64,000 nt of DNA from an uncultured Lachnospiraceae bacterium (lineage in GTDB: Bacteria > Bacillota > Clostridia > Lachnospirales > Lachnospiraceae), in NCBI GenBank assembly GCA_944384125.1, contig CALWSF010000015.1, positions 1-64,000 on the forward strand. Reading direction: 5' to 3'. Of the stretch, positions 33,886 to 45,755 are shown one piece after another. Below the pieces are notes generated by a model. The model was not told the DNA's origin. It did not search any database and saw only the letters and a program-made list of their open reading frames with translations. A program made the position numbers and the translations under genes. Each line of letters begins with the position of its first letter. Position 1 is the first letter of the stretch.

Positions 33886-33914
33886 AGTATAATTCATATT
33901 TACCCTGTATTCAA
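33886..33914 (-). promoter_or_regulatory. Amidase promoter
   Basis: Minus strand TTGAAT (33909-33914), 17 bp, TATACT (33886-33891), followed by a GAGGAGGAG ribosome site ahead of 33818. Confidence 0.75.
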
Positions 33915-33959
33915 GGAATTTTCCTCTGCTGTTTCCTTACGATTTTATAACATCAGACG

Positions 33960-35939
33960 CTAAGATACCGCACATACAAAAAGAACACAAATGCAGGCAG
34001 CCACATTTACAGTCACGAGAAATGCCGTATCTTCAAACAATATCTTTTCCCTGAAAAACTCTCCTTTTTTTCTGCACGGAACCGGATGAATCAATATATA
34101 CAGCGGAAGCAGCACCGGAATAAAGTATCGCCCCTGTATACCGCCTATATATAAACTGTACGGAACGGTCCACTGCATATACAGACTGGTACAGATAAGT
34201 ATTACAACTGCAGCGATCATAAATATCAGAATGCCTCTGCAAAAAGCCGCCTCCGCCCTGTCTGACCGGCAATCCTCATCTGAAACCTCTCTGAAATCCG
34301 CTGCCTTGTTTTTCTCTCCCTCCATCAAAAGATACGCCATTCTGAACAAAAACAAATATATAAGTATTTTCGGAACAGAAATATCCAGCCATGCCAGGTA
34401 CCGTCCGGCCATCCCCTCGAGCCAGTCTCCTGAATACCATATAAGTGTACGGGACAAAACAAGTATATACTGTATGGGATGCCTTAATATATACATAAGC
34501 TGCAGCTGACTGTCAGCCCCCTGTTTTAAAAGAAAATCACCGCACAGCCAAAGCCATCCCAAACTCAGACTTAATACCAGCACTCCCATGCAGATTCCAT
34601 GCGCCAGTTTTTTTCTTTTTTTACCAAAGCAATGCTCCGGTATCAGCAGATACATCAGACAAAAAGGCATATATACAATCTTATTGAGACAGATAAGCCC
34701 CGCCAGAACATATAAAAGCACCAATATTCCCACCGACATCTTTTCATGACAGCGTTCACGCAGAAACAGTACCAGAGAGGCCATCAAAACTGCAATGGCA
34801 ACCGTCATCCCATCCGGCGAAAGCGAAAATGATTCCTGTATATTCATCGGCATCAGCAAAAAGAAAATAACAAATCTTTTGCCCCGCGGAAGAATACGAA
34901 CCGCGGCATATAAAATCGCAGTGACAGAAAGCCAGTTTACAATTCGCCCCGCATAGGCAATTATAACAATTCGATCCGTAAAAAGTCTCGCGATAGCAAT
35001 CCCCGCCGACTGAGGAATATATGTGGCCGGAGAATAAAGCGCCGTATTAAAAAAATTATGAAATACAGGTTCTGCACTTTCTCTCAGTCCGGCATTCTTC
35101 CAGAAAGACTGCCAGCTCTCCCTGAACAGATTCAGATCCCCATCAACCGGAAGTTCACGTCCAGCCATAAACATTTTCTCATCCAGCACAGAAACAAGAT
35201 GCCCCTGTGCAATCTCAAATGCCCGGTAAAAATGGGCTACCTCATCCGGCACATTAAAGAGGGGGGAGGAAATTCCAAACAGCAGGCTGAGCGACACCCA
35301 CATAACCAGAAATCCCTGTTCTGTTTTCCTCTGACCTGATCTGAACGCCAGAACAGACAGCATCACAGAAAGCGGAATATATACCATTCCCAGCCAAATA
35401 TATCTGTTCCAGGTATTTCGGATATATTCCAATCTGTAGCAGAGCGTTATACCTCTGTTTTCCGCACCTTCCAGCTCTGCCCCGCCGTTTTGGGCGGAGC
35501 ATCCGGCATAAAATCCCACTCCCTGCCCCGGCTGCGCATCAGTTGTAATTATCAGAAAATATTCCTTTCCTTCCGATGAAGACAACTTCCGGTCTAGCCT
35601 GAAATCATAAAACGCTCCGTCCTCCAGTTTTCGGCAGTCCACCGCCCAGTTTTGAATTTCACTCTCCTCATCCTGAAGCGCCACATACAGAAAACTGTTA
35701 TTTATACGCCCAAAAGTCGACATACGGACAGATATCGTCTGCAGATTATCAGCCGGGCACACAAAACTCTGTTTATATACATGGCCGGCCGTCATTTCTT
35801 CAATACCGCAGTCGGCTGTCAGTTCATTCGTCCGTACCGTCCCCGTTTCATTCATCAATCCCGCAAACAGAATTGACAGAAACAAAACCATCGCACACAG
35901 TATTTTCCATTTTTCCGTCAAAATATCCGATGTACGCAT
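33960..35939 (-). CDS. DUF2142 family polytopic membrane protein
   Basis: About 659 residues with an N-terminal membrane helix, an extracytoplasmic beta-rich region (about 35-200) and roughly ten further helices. The family signature PDEVAHFYRAFEIAQGH is present near residue 250. DUF2142 proteins resemble GT-C fold membrane glycosyltransferases or polymerases of cell-surface sugars, but activity is unproven. The ATG at 35939 has GAGGG upstream; the frame extends 16 codons further, into the rpoC terminator. No promoter fits between that terminator and the start, so expression may depend on read-through. Confidence 0.8.
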   Translation of the reverse strand: MRTSDILTEKWKILCAMVLFLSILFAGLMNETGTVRTNELTADCGIEEMTAGHVYKQSFVCPADNLQTISVRMSTFGRINNSFLYVALQDEESEIQNWAVDCRKLEDGAFYDFRLDRKLSSSEGKEYFLIITTDAQPGQGVGFYAGCSAQNGGAELEGAENRGITLCYRLEYIRNTWNRYIWLGMVYIPLSVMLSVLAFRSGQRKTEQGFLVMWVSLSLLFGISSPLFNVPDEVAHFYRAFEIAQGHLVSVLDEKMFMAGRELPVDGDLNLFRESWQSFWKNAGLRESAEPVFHNFFNTALYSPATYIPQSAGIAIARLFTDRIVIIAYAGRIVNWLSVTAILYAAVRILPRGKRFVIFFLLMPMNIQESFSLSPDGMTVAIAVLMASLVLFLRERCHEKMSVGILVLLYVLAGLICLNKIVYMPFCLMYLLIPEHCFGKKRKKLAHGICMGVLVLSLSLGWLWLCGDFLLKQGADSQLQLMYILRHPIQYILVLSRTLIWYSGDWLEGMAGRYLAWLDISVPKILIYLFLFRMAYLLMEGEKNKAADFREVSDEDCRSDRAEAAFCRGILIFMIAAVVILICTSLYMQWTVPYSLYIGGIQGRYFIPVLLPLYILIHPVPCRKKGEFFREKILFEDTAFLVTVNVAACICVLFVCAVS

Positions 35940-35962
35940 ATGCCCTTTTCCCTCATTTTTCT

Positions 35963-36001
35963 GAAAAAATACCGCAGACCGGTTCAAATCCGGCCTGCGG
36001 C
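35963..36001 (-). terminator. Terminator after rpoC
   Basis: CCGCAG-CCGG pairs with CCGG-CTGCGG around TTCAAAT; read on the minus strand it is followed by TATTTTTTC. Confidence 0.88.
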
Positions 36002-36072
36002 ATCTTCAGCCGCCTACAGGCAGCCTTTAATTTATTCTTCCGGACTTACTCCGTGCAGAAAAACTTCACAGT

Positions 36073-39000
36073 TTATTCGTCACTCAGCTCATCCTCATTT
36101 AAAACAATTTTATCTGCTTCATCAAGCTCAACGGAATCCATATCATCCTCGTCCGCAAGAACTATCTCCTCATCTTCCTCGAGATCAGTATTAAGCTTAA
36201 TAGAACGGTAGCGCTTCATACCGGTACCTGCCGGAATCAGTTTACCTATGATAACATTCTCTTTCAGACCGATAAGCTTATCTACCTTTCCGTTGATGGC
36301 AGCCTCCGTCAGAACCTTTGTAGTCTCCTGGAAGGATGCAGCAGAAAGGAAGGAATCCGTAGCCAGAGATGCTTTGGTAATACCCAGCATAACCTGACGG
36401 CCTGTTGCAGGCTCTTTGCCTTCTGCAATCAGACTTTCGTTCATATCATTGAACTCCAGTACATCCATGGAAGTTCCCGGAAGCACATCAGAATCTCCGC
36501 TTTCTTCGACCTTGATTTTCTTCAGCATCTGACGAACGATCATCTCGATATGCTTATCGTTGATCTCAACACCCTGCAGACGGTAAACTCGCTGAACCTC
36601 CTGGATCATGTAATCCTGAACCGCACGCACTCCCTTGATCTTCAGAATATCATGGGGATTTACGCTACCTTCTGTCAGCTCATCGCCGGCCTCCAGGTAA
36701 GCACCGTCCTGCACCTTGATACGTGAACCGTAAGGAATCAGGTATGTCTTGGAGTTTCCGGTCTCATTATCCGTGATTACAATCTCACGTTTCTTCTTTG
36801 TATCTTTGATCGTGGCTACGCCGCCAAACTCTGCGATGATTGCAAGTCCCTTCGGCTTACGTGCCTCAAAAAGCTCCTCGACACGGGGAAGACCCTGTGT
36901 AATATCGCCGCCGGCAACACCGCCGGTATGGAACGTACGCATGGTAAGCTGTGTACCTGGCTCACCGATAGACTGAGCGGCAATAATACCAACAGCTTCG
37001 CCCACCTGAACCGGCTGTCCCGTCGCCATGTTTGCACCATAGCACTTCGCACATACACCGATATGAGACTTACATGTGAGCACCGTACGGATCTTAACAG
37101 AATTACGTCCTGCTCTTTTAAGCGCATCCATAACGGCTGCCGCGCGTTTCGGTGTGCACATGTGGTTTTCTTTGATAACAACCTCTCCGGTATCCGGATC
37201 CGTAATTGTCTCGGCAATAAACCGGCCTGTAATTCTCTCCTGAAGTGTTTCAATGGTTTCCTGTCCGTCCATGAAGGCCTTGATTTCCATAAACGGAATC
37301 TCTCCCTTACCCTCACAGCAGTCATCCTCACGGACAATCAGATCCTGGGAAACATCTACCAGACGTCTCGTCAGATAACCCGAGTCAGCCGTACGAAGTG
37401 CCGTATCAGAAAGTCCCTTACGTGCACCGTGTGCTGAAATGAAGTACTCCAGTACATCCAGACCCTCACGGAAGTTTGACTTGATGGGAAGTTCGATGGT
37501 ATGACCGGTTGTATCCGCCATAAGTCCTCGCATTCCGGCAAGCTGTTTGATCTGCTTATCAGAACCACGGGCTCCCGAATCGGCCATCATATATATATTG
37601 TTGTACTTGTCAAGACCGGTCAGCAGATCGTGTGTCAGCTGATCATCAGTTGCCTTCCAGGTCTCAATAACTTCTTTATACCGCTCTTCCTCTGTGATAA
37701 GACCGCGGCGGAAGTTTTTGGCAATGTGATCCACAGTAGCCTGGGCATCCGCAATCAGCTTCGGCTTGCTGGCCGGCACCGTCATATCTGAAATAGATAC
37801 TGTCATGGCTGCCTTTGTGGAGTATTTATATCCGATTGCCTTGATATCATCCAGTGTCACTGCAGTCTGGGTAGCACCATGAATATTGATAACCTTTTCC
37901 AGAATCTGTTTCAGCTGTTTCTTGCCGACATGGAAATCAACTTCCAGCTTCAGCTCATTTCCTTCCTGGCTCCTGTCAACAAAGCCCAGATCCTGCGGAA
38001 TAATTTCATTGAATATAAACCGGCCCACCGTTGATTCGATAATTCCGGTCTTTACGCTGCCGTCGGGCATCGTCTTGGACACTCTTACCTTTACCTTGGA
38101 ATGCAGTGTTACAACTCCATTCTCATAGGCCAGTATAGCCTCATTGACACTCTTGAATGCCATTCCTTCGCCCTTAACGCCCGGTCTCTCCTGCGTCAGA
38201 TAGTAAATACCAAGAACCATATCCTGAGACGGAACCGCAACAGGTCCTCCGTCGGAGGGCTTCAGCAGGTTGTTGGGCGAAAGCAGCAGGAAACGGCACT
38301 CCGCCTGAGCCTCCACGGAAAGAGGAAGATGAACAGCCATCTGATCGCCGTCAAAGTCAGCATTGAACGCGGTACAAACCAGAGGATGCAGCTTGATAGC
38401 CTTACCCTCTACCAGAATCGGCTCAAATGCCTGAATACCAAGACGGTGCAGTGTAGGAGCACGGTTCAGCATAACCGGGTGCTCTTTAATAACATCCTCC
38501 AGAACATCCCATACTTCCGGCTGGAGACGCTCCACCATCTTCTTTGCATTTTTAATATTGTGGGCTGTTCCGTTGGAAACAAGCTCCTTCATAACAAAGG
38601 GTTTGAAAAGCTCAATAGCCATTTCCTTCGGAAGACCGCACTGATAAATCTTAAGCTCCGGTCCTACTACGATAACCGAACGTCCGGAATAGTCAACACG
38701 CTTTCCAAGCAGGTTCTGACGGAAACGTCCCTGTTTTCCCTTAAGCATATCAGAAAGGGACTTGAGAGCTCTGTTGCCCGGTCCTGTGACCGGACGGCCG
38801 CGGCGGCCATTGTCGATAAGGGCATCGACAGCTTCCTGAAGCATACGTTTCTCATTGCGGACAATAATATCCGGTGCTCCCAGCTCCAGAAGACGTGCAA
38901 GACGGTTGTTTCTGTTAATAATACGTCTGTACAGATCATTCAGATCTGATGTGGCGAAACGACCGCCGTCCAGCTGAACCATAGGACGGATATCCGGCGG

Positions 39001-39723
39001 AATAACCGGAATTACTGTCATAATCATCCACTCCGGCTTGTTTCCGGAACTGCGGAATGCCTCCACAACCTCCAGGCGCTTGATAATACGTGCCCGTTTC
39101 TGTCCTGTGGCATCCTTTAACTGGCCGCGAAGCTCCTCAGAATCCTTCTCCAGATCAATAGCCTTTAAAAGCTCCTGAATCGCCTCGGCACCCATTCCCA
39201 CACGGAAAGCGCCGTATCCGTACTTTTCCAGCTCGTCGCGATACTCTTTCTCAGAAAGCACCTGCTTTAACTGCAGGCTGGTATCGCCGGGATCAAGAAC
39301 AATGTAGGAAGCAAAATATAAAACTTTTTCCAGCGTTCTGGGAGAGATGTCCAGAATAAGTCCCATTCTGCTGGGAATTCCCTTAAAATACCAGATATGG
39401 GATACAGGAGCAGCGAGAGCAATGTGACCTACACGCTCACGGCGCACACTGGCCTTCGTAACCTCAACACCACACCGATCGCAGATAACACCCTTATATC
39501 TGATCTTTTTATATTTACCACAGTGACACTCCCAGTCCTTGCTCGGTCCGAAGATTCTCTCGCAGAACAAACCGTCCTTCTCCGGCTTTAAAGTTCTGTA
39601 ATTGATGGTCTCCGGCTTTTTTACTTCGCCGTGAGACCACTCCAGAATCTTCTCAGGAGATGCCAAACCGATCTTAATCGCATCAAATGTCAATGGTTGA
39701 TAAGTTTCATTTGTCTCTGGCAT
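36073..39723 (-). CDS. rpoC: RNA polymerase beta' subunit
   Basis: The 1216-residue clamp and catalytic subunit. The absolutely conserved [12 protein letters not shown] (near residue 450) holds the active-site magnesium, the zinc-binding [22 protein letters not shown] lies near residue 65 (split as two CxxC pairs), and the C-terminus is very acidic ([14 protein letters not shown]). It starts 22 bp after rpoB. Confidence 0.98.
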   Translation of the reverse strand: MPETNETYQPLTFDAIKIGLASPEKILEWSHGEVKKPETINYRTLKPEKDGLFCERIFGPSKDWECHCGKYKKIRYKGVICDRCGVEVTKASVRRERVGHIALAAPVSHIWYFKGIPSRMGLILDISPRTLEKVLYFASYIVLDPGDTSLQLKQVLSEKEYRDELEKYGYGAFRVGMGAEAIQELLKAIDLEKDSEELRGQLKDATGQKRARIIKRLEVVEAFRSSGNKPEWMIMTVIPVIPPDIRPMVQLDGGRFATSDLNDLYRRIINRNNRLARLLELGAPDIIVRNEKRMLQEAVDALIDNGRRGRPVTGPGNRALKSLSDMLKGKQGRFRQNLLGKRVDYSGRSVIVVGPELKIYQCGLPKEMAIELFKPFVMKELVSNGTAHNIKNAKKMVERLQPEVWDVLEDVIKEHPVMLNRAPTLHRLGIQAFEPILVEGKAIKLHPLVCTAFNADFDGDQMAVHLPLSVEAQAECRFLLLSPNNLLKPSDGGPVAVPSQDMVLGIYYLTQERPGVKGEGMAFKSVNEAILAYENGVVTLHSKVKVRVSKTMPDGSVKTGIIESTVGRFIFNEIIPQDLGFVDRSQEGNELKLEVDFHVGKKQLKQILEKVINIHGATQTAVTLDDIKAIGYKYSTKAAMTVSISDMTVPASKPKLIADAQATVDHIAKNFRRGLITEEERYKEVIETWKATDDQLTHDLLTGLDKYNNIYMMADSGARGSDKQIKQLAGMRGLMADTTGHTIELPIKSNFREGLDVLEYFISAHGARKGLSDTALRTADSGYLTRRLVDVSQDLIVREDDCCEGKGEIPFMEIKAFMDGQETIETLQERITGRFIAETITDPDTGEVVIKENHMCTPKRAAAVMDALKRAGRNSVKIRTVLTCKSHIGVCAKCYGANMATGQPVQVGEAVGIIAAQSIGEPGTQLTMRTFHTGGVAGGDITQGLPRVEELFEARKPKGLAIIAEFGGVATIKDTKKKREIVITDNETGNSKTYLIPYGSRIKVQDGAYLEAGDELTEGSVNPHDILKIKGVRAVQDYMIQEVQRVYRLQGVEINDKHIEMIVRQMLKKIKVEESGDSDVLPGTSMDVLEFNDMNESLIAEGKEPATGRQVMLGITKASLATDSFLSAASFQETTKVLTEAAINGKVDKLIGLKENVIIGKLIPAGTGMKRYRSIKLNTDLEEDEEIVLADEDDMDSVELDEADKIVLNEDELSDE

Positions 39724-39745
39724 GAGCGGTACTCCCTTCTATCAA

Positions 39746-42700
39746 TTATTCCTCATCATCCGAAAAATCTTCGTCCGATACGTCTGCGTAGTCGTCAATC
39801 CCGTCATCCGCAAAGTCATCGTCTGCGTAATCGTCCGTATCCTCCGTGTATGCGTCAGAGCCATCCTCAACTGAAGCCAGCTCCCCGTCTTTAAACTCCT
39901 GCTCCTGATAACCGTAACTTCCGAAAGATTCATTCTGAGAATACCGCTTGCTGTCGCTCTCCAGAATGGAACGGATATCCGTGTCGCCATAGTCCACATT
40001 CTCTGCCAGTTCAACTTCCGAGCCATCCTCCTTGAGAACACGCACATCCAGTCCCAGAGACTGAAGCTCTTTTAAAAGAACCTTGAATGATTCCGGAATA
40101 CCCGGCTCAGGAATATTTTCTCCCTTGATGATAGCTTCATACGTTTTCACACGTCCTACCACATCATCCGACTTCACAGTCAGGATCTCCTGAAGCGTAT
40201 AGGATGCACCATAAGCCTCCAGAGCCCAAACCTCCATCTCTCCGAAACGCTGACCGCCGAACTGAGCTTTTCCGCCCAGAGGCTGCTGCGTTACAAGAGA
40301 GTATGGGCCTGTCGAACGTGCATGAATCTTATCATCAACCAGATGATGCAGCTTCAGGTAATGCATGTGTCCAATCGTTACGGGACTGTCAAAATATTCT
40401 CCGGTACGTCCGTCACGCAGACGCACCTTGCCGTCCCGGCTGATGGGCACTCCCTTCCACAGCGCTCTGTGTTCCAGGTGCGTTCCGAGGTATTCCATTA
40501 CCTTCGGATCAACCTTATCTCTATATTTTTCTTCAAATTCTTCCCAGGAGCAGTTTACATAATCATTGGCCAGCTCCAGAGTATCCTGAATATCAACCTC
40601 GTTTGCCCCGTCAAAAATAGGCGTCGATACATTAAAGCCCAGCGCTTTCGCAGCAAGACTAAGATGAATCTCCAGAACCTGTCCGATATTCATACGGGAC
40701 GGCACGCCCAGAGGATTCAGAACGATGTCCAGCGGACGTCCGTTGGGCAGGAACGGCATATCCTCTACCGGAAGAACACGGGAAACAACACCCTTGTTTC
40801 CATGACGTCCGGCCATCTTGTCTCCAACGGAAATTTTTCTCTTCTGTGCGATATAAATACGCACTGTCTCATTGACGCCGGGAGACAGCTCATCGCCGTT
40901 CTCTCTTGTAAACACTTTGGCATCCACAATTGTTCCGTAAGCACCGTGCGGAACCTTCAGAGAGGTATCTCTTACCTCACGCGCCTTCTCGCCGAAAATA
41001 GCACGCAGCAGTCTCTCCTCGGCTGTCAGCTCAGTCTCACCCTTAGGAGTTACCTTTCCTACCAGAATATCTCCGGCGCGTACCTCTGCACCAATTCGGA
41101 TGATACCCCTCTCATCCAGATCCTTCAGGGCATCCTCTCCCACACCGGGAACATCTCTTGTGATTTCCTCCGGTCCAAGTTTAGTGTCACGGGCTTCCGC
41201 CTCGTACTCTTCAATATGAACAGATGTATACACATCTTCCTGGACAAGGCGCTCGGAAAGCAGAACCGCATCCTCGTAGTTATAGCCTTCCCAGGTCATG
41301 AAGCCGATAAGCGGATTCTTACCGAGAGCAATCTCGCCGTTTGATGTGGACGGACCGTCCGCAATAACCTCTCCCGCCTCAACGTGATCATTTTTATATA
41401 CAATCGGTTTCTGATTATAGCAGTTGGACTGGTTGCTGCGTGTAAATTTCGTGAGACGATATACATCTCTGTTTCCGTCGCTGTCACGGCGGATTACAAT
41501 CTCATTGGACGCGGAGCGTTCAACAACACCCGCATTCTTTGCCAGTACGCACACACCGGAGTCAACCGCAGCTTTACCCTCAATACCTGTGCCGACTACT
41601 GCCGCCTCGGTTGTCAGAAGCGGAACGGCCTGACGCTGCATGTTTGAACCCATCAGAGCACGGTTAGCATCATCGTTCTCAAGGAATGGGATCATGGATG
41701 TTGCAACGGAGAATACCATCTTCGGAGAAACGTCCATCAAATCAATTCTCTTCTTCTGGAACTCAGATGTCTCCTCGCGGAAACGGCCTGTTACATTATT
41801 GTGAACAAAATGACCTTCTTCATCCAGCGGCTCATTTGCCTGTGCTACAACAAAATTGTCCTCTTCATCCGCTGTCAGATACACAACCTCATCCTTAACC
41901 ACAGGATTCAGGGGATCACTCTTATCCACAATCCGGTAAGGTGCCTCCACAAAGCCGTAAGGATTTACTCTTGCATAAGTGGCCAGTGAGTTAATAAGAC
42001 CGATGTTGGGACCCTCAGGCGTCTCGATGGGACACATACGGCCATAGTGTGTATAGTGAACGTCTCGCACCTCAAATCCGGCACGGTCTCTTGAAAGACC
42101 GCCGGGGCCAAGGGCTGAAAGACGTCTCTTATGTGTAAGCTCAGCCAGCGGGTTATTCTGATCCATGAACTGAGAAAGCTGGGAGCTTCCGAAGAACTCT
42201 TTTACAGCGGCCGTAACCGGCTTGATATTGATAAGAGACTGTGCGGAAATGCCCTCCATATCCTGGGTCGTCATTCTCTCTCTTACCACGCGTTCCATAC
42301 GGGACAGACCGATGCGGTACTGATTCTGCAGCAATTCTCCCACCGCACGGATACGGCGGTTGCCCAGATGGTCGATATCATCAGATGTTCCGATACCGCC
42401 CTCCAGATGCATATTGTAGTTAATGGAGGCAATGATATCCTCTCTGGTAATATGCTTCGGAATCAGATCATGAATATTCCTGCGGATGGCATCCTTGAGC
42501 TCATCCTCCGTTCCAGCTTCTGCCAGAATATTCTGGAGAGCCGGGTAAAATACTAATTCCGTAACTCCCACTTCTTCCGGATCAAAGTCCACATATGCAG
42601 CCAGATCAACCATCATATTGGACAGAACCTTATGGTTTTTCTTTTCTCCCTGAATCCATACATAGGGAACAGCCGCATTCTGAATAACCGTTGCCAGCTC

Positions 42701-43648
42701 TTTATCCACAACAGTTCCGCTCTCAGCCAGAATTTCTCCTGTTGATGTGTCAACCACATCCTCCGCCAGCGTGTGACCGGAAATTCTGTTCTTGAAATGC
42801 AGCTTTTTATTGAATTTATAACGGCCAACCTTTGCCAGATCGTAACGTCTGGGGTCAAAAAACATGCTGTTAAGCAGGCTTTCCGCACTGTCCACAGACA
42901 GCGGCTCGCCCGGACGGATTTTTTTGTAAAGCTCCAGAAGACCATCCTGATAATTATTGGACGGATCCTTCTCAAAGCTCTTCTCCAGCTTGAGTTCATC
43001 GCCAAAGAGATCTATAATCTCCGCATTCGTTCCATAGCCAAGGGCACGGATCAGAACAGTAACAGGGACCTTTCTCGTCCGATCTACGCGCACATAAAAA
43101 ATATCATTGGAGTCCGTCTCATATTCAAGCCATGCGCCGCGGTTGGGAATAACCGTGCAGCTGTATAATTCCGTACCTACTTTATCATGTGTAATTCCGT
43201 AATAAATACCAGGGGAACGCACCAACTGGCTGACGATTACTCGTTCAGCTCCGTTGATCACGAAGGAGCCGGTGTCGGTCATAAGCGGCAGATCGCCCAT
43301 GAAAATCTCATGTTCATTGATCTCTTCTTTATCTTTATTGCAAAGTCGTACCTTTACTTTCAAAGGAGCCGCATACGTCGCATCACGCTCCTTACACTCC
43401 TCAATTGTATATTTGATATCGTTTTTACAAAGTGTAAAATCAACAAATTCCAGACTCAAATGCCCCGCAAAGTCTGCAATGGGAGAGATGTCAGCAAAGA
43501 CTTCCCGCAATCCCTCATCCAGGAACCACTGATACGAGTTCTTCTGAATCTCAATCAAGTTCGGCATCTCCAGAACTTCTTTTTGTCTCGAGAAGCTCAT
43601 CCTCACACCTTTACCGGCTTTTACCGGACGCATCCTGCTTTTCTCCAT
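39746..43648 (-). CDS. rpoB: RNA polymerase beta subunit
   Basis: About 1300 residues. The rifampicin region ([20 protein letters not shown]) carries the wild-type Asp, His and Ser at the classic resistance positions, so rifampicin sensitivity is expected. The C-terminus has a long acidic extension ([19 protein letters not shown]) beyond the usual end. The start is ATG at 43648 (MEKSRMRP) or an in-frame GTG at 43660; AGGGG lies upstream of both. It leads the rpoB-rpoC operon from its own promoter, without rplJ-rplL directly upstream. Confidence 0.97.
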   Translation of the reverse strand: MEKSRMRPVKAGKGVRMSFSRQKEVLEMPNLIEIQKNSYQWFLDEGLREVFADISPIADFAGHLSLEFVDFTLCKNDIKYTIEECKERDATYAAPLKVKVRLCNKDKEEINEHEIFMGDLPLMTDTGSFVINGAERVIVSQLVRSPGIYYGITHDKVGTELYSCTVIPNRGAWLEYETDSNDIFYVRVDRTRKVPVTVLIRALGYGTNAEIIDLFGDELKLEKSFEKDPSNNYQDGLLELYKKIRPGEPLSVDSAESLLNSMFFDPRRYDLAKVGRYKFNKKLHFKNRISGHTLAEDVVDTSTGEILAESGTVVDKELATVIQNAAVPYVWIQGEKKNHKVLSNMMVDLAAYVDFDPEEVGVTELVFYPALQNILAEAGTEDELKDAIRRNIHDLIPKHITREDIIASINYNMHLEGGIGTSDDIDHLGNRRIRAVGELLQNQYRIGLSRMERVVRERMTTQDMEGISAQSLINIKPVTAAVKEFFGSSQLSQFMDQNNPLAELTHKRRLSALGPGGLSRDRAGFEVRDVHYTHYGRMCPIETPEGPNIGLINSLATYARVNPYGFVEAPYRIVDKSDPLNPVVKDEVVYLTADEEDNFVVAQANEPLDEEGHFVHNNVTGRFREETSEFQKKRIDLMDVSPKMVFSVATSMIPFLENDDANRALMGSNMQRQAVPLLTTEAAVVGTGIEGKAAVDSGVCVLAKNAGVVERSASNEIVIRRDSDGNRDVYRLTKFTRSNQSNCYNQKPIVYKNDHVEAGEVIADGPSTSNGEIALGKNPLIGFMTWEGYNYEDAVLLSERLVQEDVYTSVHIEEYEAEARDTKLGPEEITRDVPGVGEDALKDLDERGIIRIGAEVRAGDILVGKVTPKGETELTAEERLLRAIFGEKAREVRDTSLKVPHGAYGTIVDAKVFTRENGDELSPGVNETVRIYIAQKRKISVGDKMAGRHGNKGVVSRVLPVEDMPFLPNGRPLDIVLNPLGVPSRMNIGQVLEIHLSLAAKALGFNVSTPIFDGANEVDIQDTLELANDYVNCSWEEFEEKYRDKVDPKVMEYLGTHLEHRALWKGVPISRDGKVRLRDGRTGEYFDSPVTIGHMHYLKLHHLVDDKIHARSTGPYSLVTQQPLGGKAQFGGQRFGEMEVWALEAYGASYTLQEILTVKSDDVVGRVKTYEAIIKGENIPEPGIPESFKVLLKELQSLGLDVRVLKEDGSEVELAENVDYGDTDIRSILESDSKRYSQNESFGSYGYQEQEFKDGELASVEDGSDAYTEDTDDYADDDFADDGIDDYADVSDEDFSDDEE

Positions 43649-43794
43649 TCGACGTTTCACCCCTGTTTTCTTTTCTATCTATCGGTTTACATTGTCCCGC
43701 CCGGACAACAGGAGGGTTCCCGCCACCGGACAGACACTATTTTTGGGCATACGGGTCCCCTGAGAGCCCACGTTTCCACAATAGTGCATTTTTC

Positions 43795-43823
43795 ATCTTA
43801 TCATGTCTTCAAATGCATGTCAA
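43795..43823 (-). promoter_or_regulatory. rpoB-rpoC promoter
   Basis: Minus strand TTGACA (43818-43823), 17 bp, TAAGAT (43795-43800). The leader of about 140 nt contains GC-rich inverted repeats (such as TTGTCC/GGACAA near 43694-43711) and no reading frame. Confidence 0.85.
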
Positions 43824-43887
43824 GGAATTTTTTACCGCAATCTCCACTTTTTTCGAGGAATATTCCTTCTTTTCTTTATTTGATAAT

Positions 43888-43934
43888 GCAAAAACCGCTG
43901 CAGGCACAGAACTTCTTTTTCCGTACCTGCAGCA
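43888..43934 (-). terminator. Terminator of the TRAP operon
   Basis: On the minus strand GCTGCAGGTAC pairs with GTGCCTGCAGC (one mismatch) across an A-rich loop and is followed by GGTTTTTG. Confidence 0.75.
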
Positions 43935-43999
43935 GTCCCCTGCAAAAACATATTAATTTACAAATACTGTCAGCACAGTAAGCCCCTTTTCCGCCATAC

Positions 44000-45268
44000 C
44001 TAACCAACCAAATTGGGAAGGAATGTTACAGTCTGCGGAATATAGGTAATAATCAGAAGGACAACGAGAAGCACTCCCAGCATGGGCAGCAGATCCCGCA
44101 TCTGTTCCTTCAGGCTTACCTTTGCAATTGAACCCGAAACAAACAGACACACTCCAAGAGGCGGTGTACACATACCAATCGTCAGGTTAACCGCCATAAC
44201 AAGTCCAAAGTGGATCAAATCGATTCCCATGGCCTGAACCAGCGGAAGGAACAGCGGTGTAAAGATTACAAGAGCACTCGTTGTATCAATAAATGTACCT
44301 GCAATCAGCAGAATAATATTGATTACAAGAAGCAGCACTACGCGGCTGTGAATAGAATCAGAAAGGATTACACTTACTGTCTGCGGAACCTGAGCCACCG
44401 TGATTACCCATGTGAACAGGCTGGCACATGCCACTACTACCAGAACCTGACCTGTTGATTTGGCACAGTCGACAAACAGACTGTACATGTTTTTCAGCTT
44501 CAGCTCCTTATAAACAAGCCCGCCGATTATAATCGCATATGCACATGCGATTGCGCCGGATTCTGTAGCTGTAAAAATTCCTGATAAGATTCCTCCGATA
44601 ATGATAAGAGGCATTATTAACGCAAGAACGGCATCTTTACCTGTACGCAGTATCTCTTCTTTGCTTGCTTTTTTATCTCTTCCTACATAATGGCGTTTCT
44701 TTCCGACTATGTAGCTGTAAATCATAAGACCCAGTCCCATGATGATACCCGGAATAAATCCTCCGATGAACAGCTTTCCGACACTGACATTTGCCATTGT
44801 ACCGTAAAGCAGAAGCGGTATACTGGGCGGTATAATCGGACCAATGGAACCGCCGCATGCGATCAGCGGTGCAGAGAATGTGTCTTCATAATTTTTCTCA
44901 CGCATAATAGGAATCATAATTCCGCCGATAGCTGCTGTAGCGGCAATCGCAGAACCTGTAATAGCCGCAAAAAACATGCATGCCAGAATACTTACAAGTG
45001 CAAGACCGCTGGGGAAATGTCCGATCAGGGCATCCGCAAAACTGACAATCCGGTTGGAAATTCCGCCCTGGACCATCAGGCCGCCGGCCAGTATAAATAA
45101 AGGTATTGCAATAAGAGCCGTACTGTCAGCACCTGTAAACAATCTCTGAATTACAACAATCATCGGTGTTGCACCCTGAACCATCCCAACTATCGAAACA
45201 AGTCCCAGAGAAAAACAAATCGGAATGCCAATCAGAAACAGAACAAATAATAAGAATATATAAATCAT
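44000..45268 (-). CDS. dctM: TRAP transporter large permease
   Basis: A 422-residue membrane protein with about 12 helices. It is the ion-coupled translocation subunit of a tripartite ATP-independent periplasmic-type transporter, with family blocks such as GSIGPIIPPSIPLLLYG and GMCTPPLGVCLFV. It overlaps dctQ by 4 nt. TRAP systems import organic acids using a sodium gradient. Confidence 0.93.
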   Translation of the reverse strand: MIYIFLLFVLFLIGIPICFSLGLVSIVGMVQGATPMIVVIQRLFTGADSTALIAIPLFILAGGLMVQGGISNRIVSFADALIGHFPSGLALVSILACMFFAAITGSAIAATAAIGGIMIPIMREKNYEDTFSAPLIACGGSIGPIIPPSIPLLLYGTMANVSVGKLFIGGFIPGIIMGLGLMIYSYIVGKKRHYVGRDKKASKEEILRTGKDAVLALIMPLIIIGGILSGIFTATESGAIACAYAIIIGGLVYKELKLKNMYSLFVDCAKSTGQVLVVVACASLFTWVITVAQVPQTVSVILSDSIHSRVVLLLVINIILLIAGTFIDTTSALVIFTPLFLPLVQAMGIDLIHFGLVMAVNLTIGMCTPPLGVCLFVSGSIAKVSLKEQMRDLLPMLGVLLVVLLIITYIPQTVTFLPNLVG

Positions 45269-45741
45269 GCCTGTACCTCCTCATCTTTTCCTGAAATCTG
45301 TTTTGCAATATTTTTAATCATGTAGTACAGCATGACAGCACCTGCACTCGGTATGCTGGCATAATATACAGACATGGGAAGCGGCAGATATGAGGTCGTC
45401 TGCGTCCACCCGAAAATGCAGAACTGGATTCCAAAGTAAATTAAAAAGATAAAGAAACCGCACAGAACAATATTAATCAGAAGTTCGACTGCCCAACGCA
45501 TTTTTGCCGGCATTGCAGTAAGAACCACATCAACATTCAAATGCTCTTTTTCCTTTACACACCAGGCTGCTCCCCAGAAAACCAGATAAGTAAAAGCCAG
45601 CCGGAGTATATCGGTACTCCACGGAAGCGGAGATTTGAGAACAAAACGACAGATAACCTGCAGAAATGTAATCACAAACACCAGAAGTGAGCTAATGCCC
45701 ATAACTGCTTTTGTCAGCCCCCCTATAAACTTATCACACAT
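45265..45741 (-). CDS. dctQ: TRAP transporter small permease
   Basis: A 158-residue protein with four predicted helices and the DctQ block WAAWCVKEKEHLNVDV (here preceded by VFWG). It lies 14 bp after dctP and is coupled to dctM. Confidence 0.9.
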   Translation of the reverse strand: MCDKFIGGLTKAVMGISSLLVFVITFLQVICRFVLKSPLPWSTDILRLAFTYLVFWGAAWCVKEKEHLNVDVVLTAMPAKMRWAVELLINIVLCGFFIFLIYFGIQFCIFGWTQTTSYLPLPMSVYYASIPSAGAVMLYYMIKNIAKQISGKDEEVQA

Positions 45742-45755
45742 CTTATCTTCCCCTC

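Noticed and set aside
35971-36000. GGTTCAAATCC resembling a tRNA T-arm
   Set aside because: No acceptor, D or anticodon arms can be built around it. It is the loop of the rpoC terminator hairpin.
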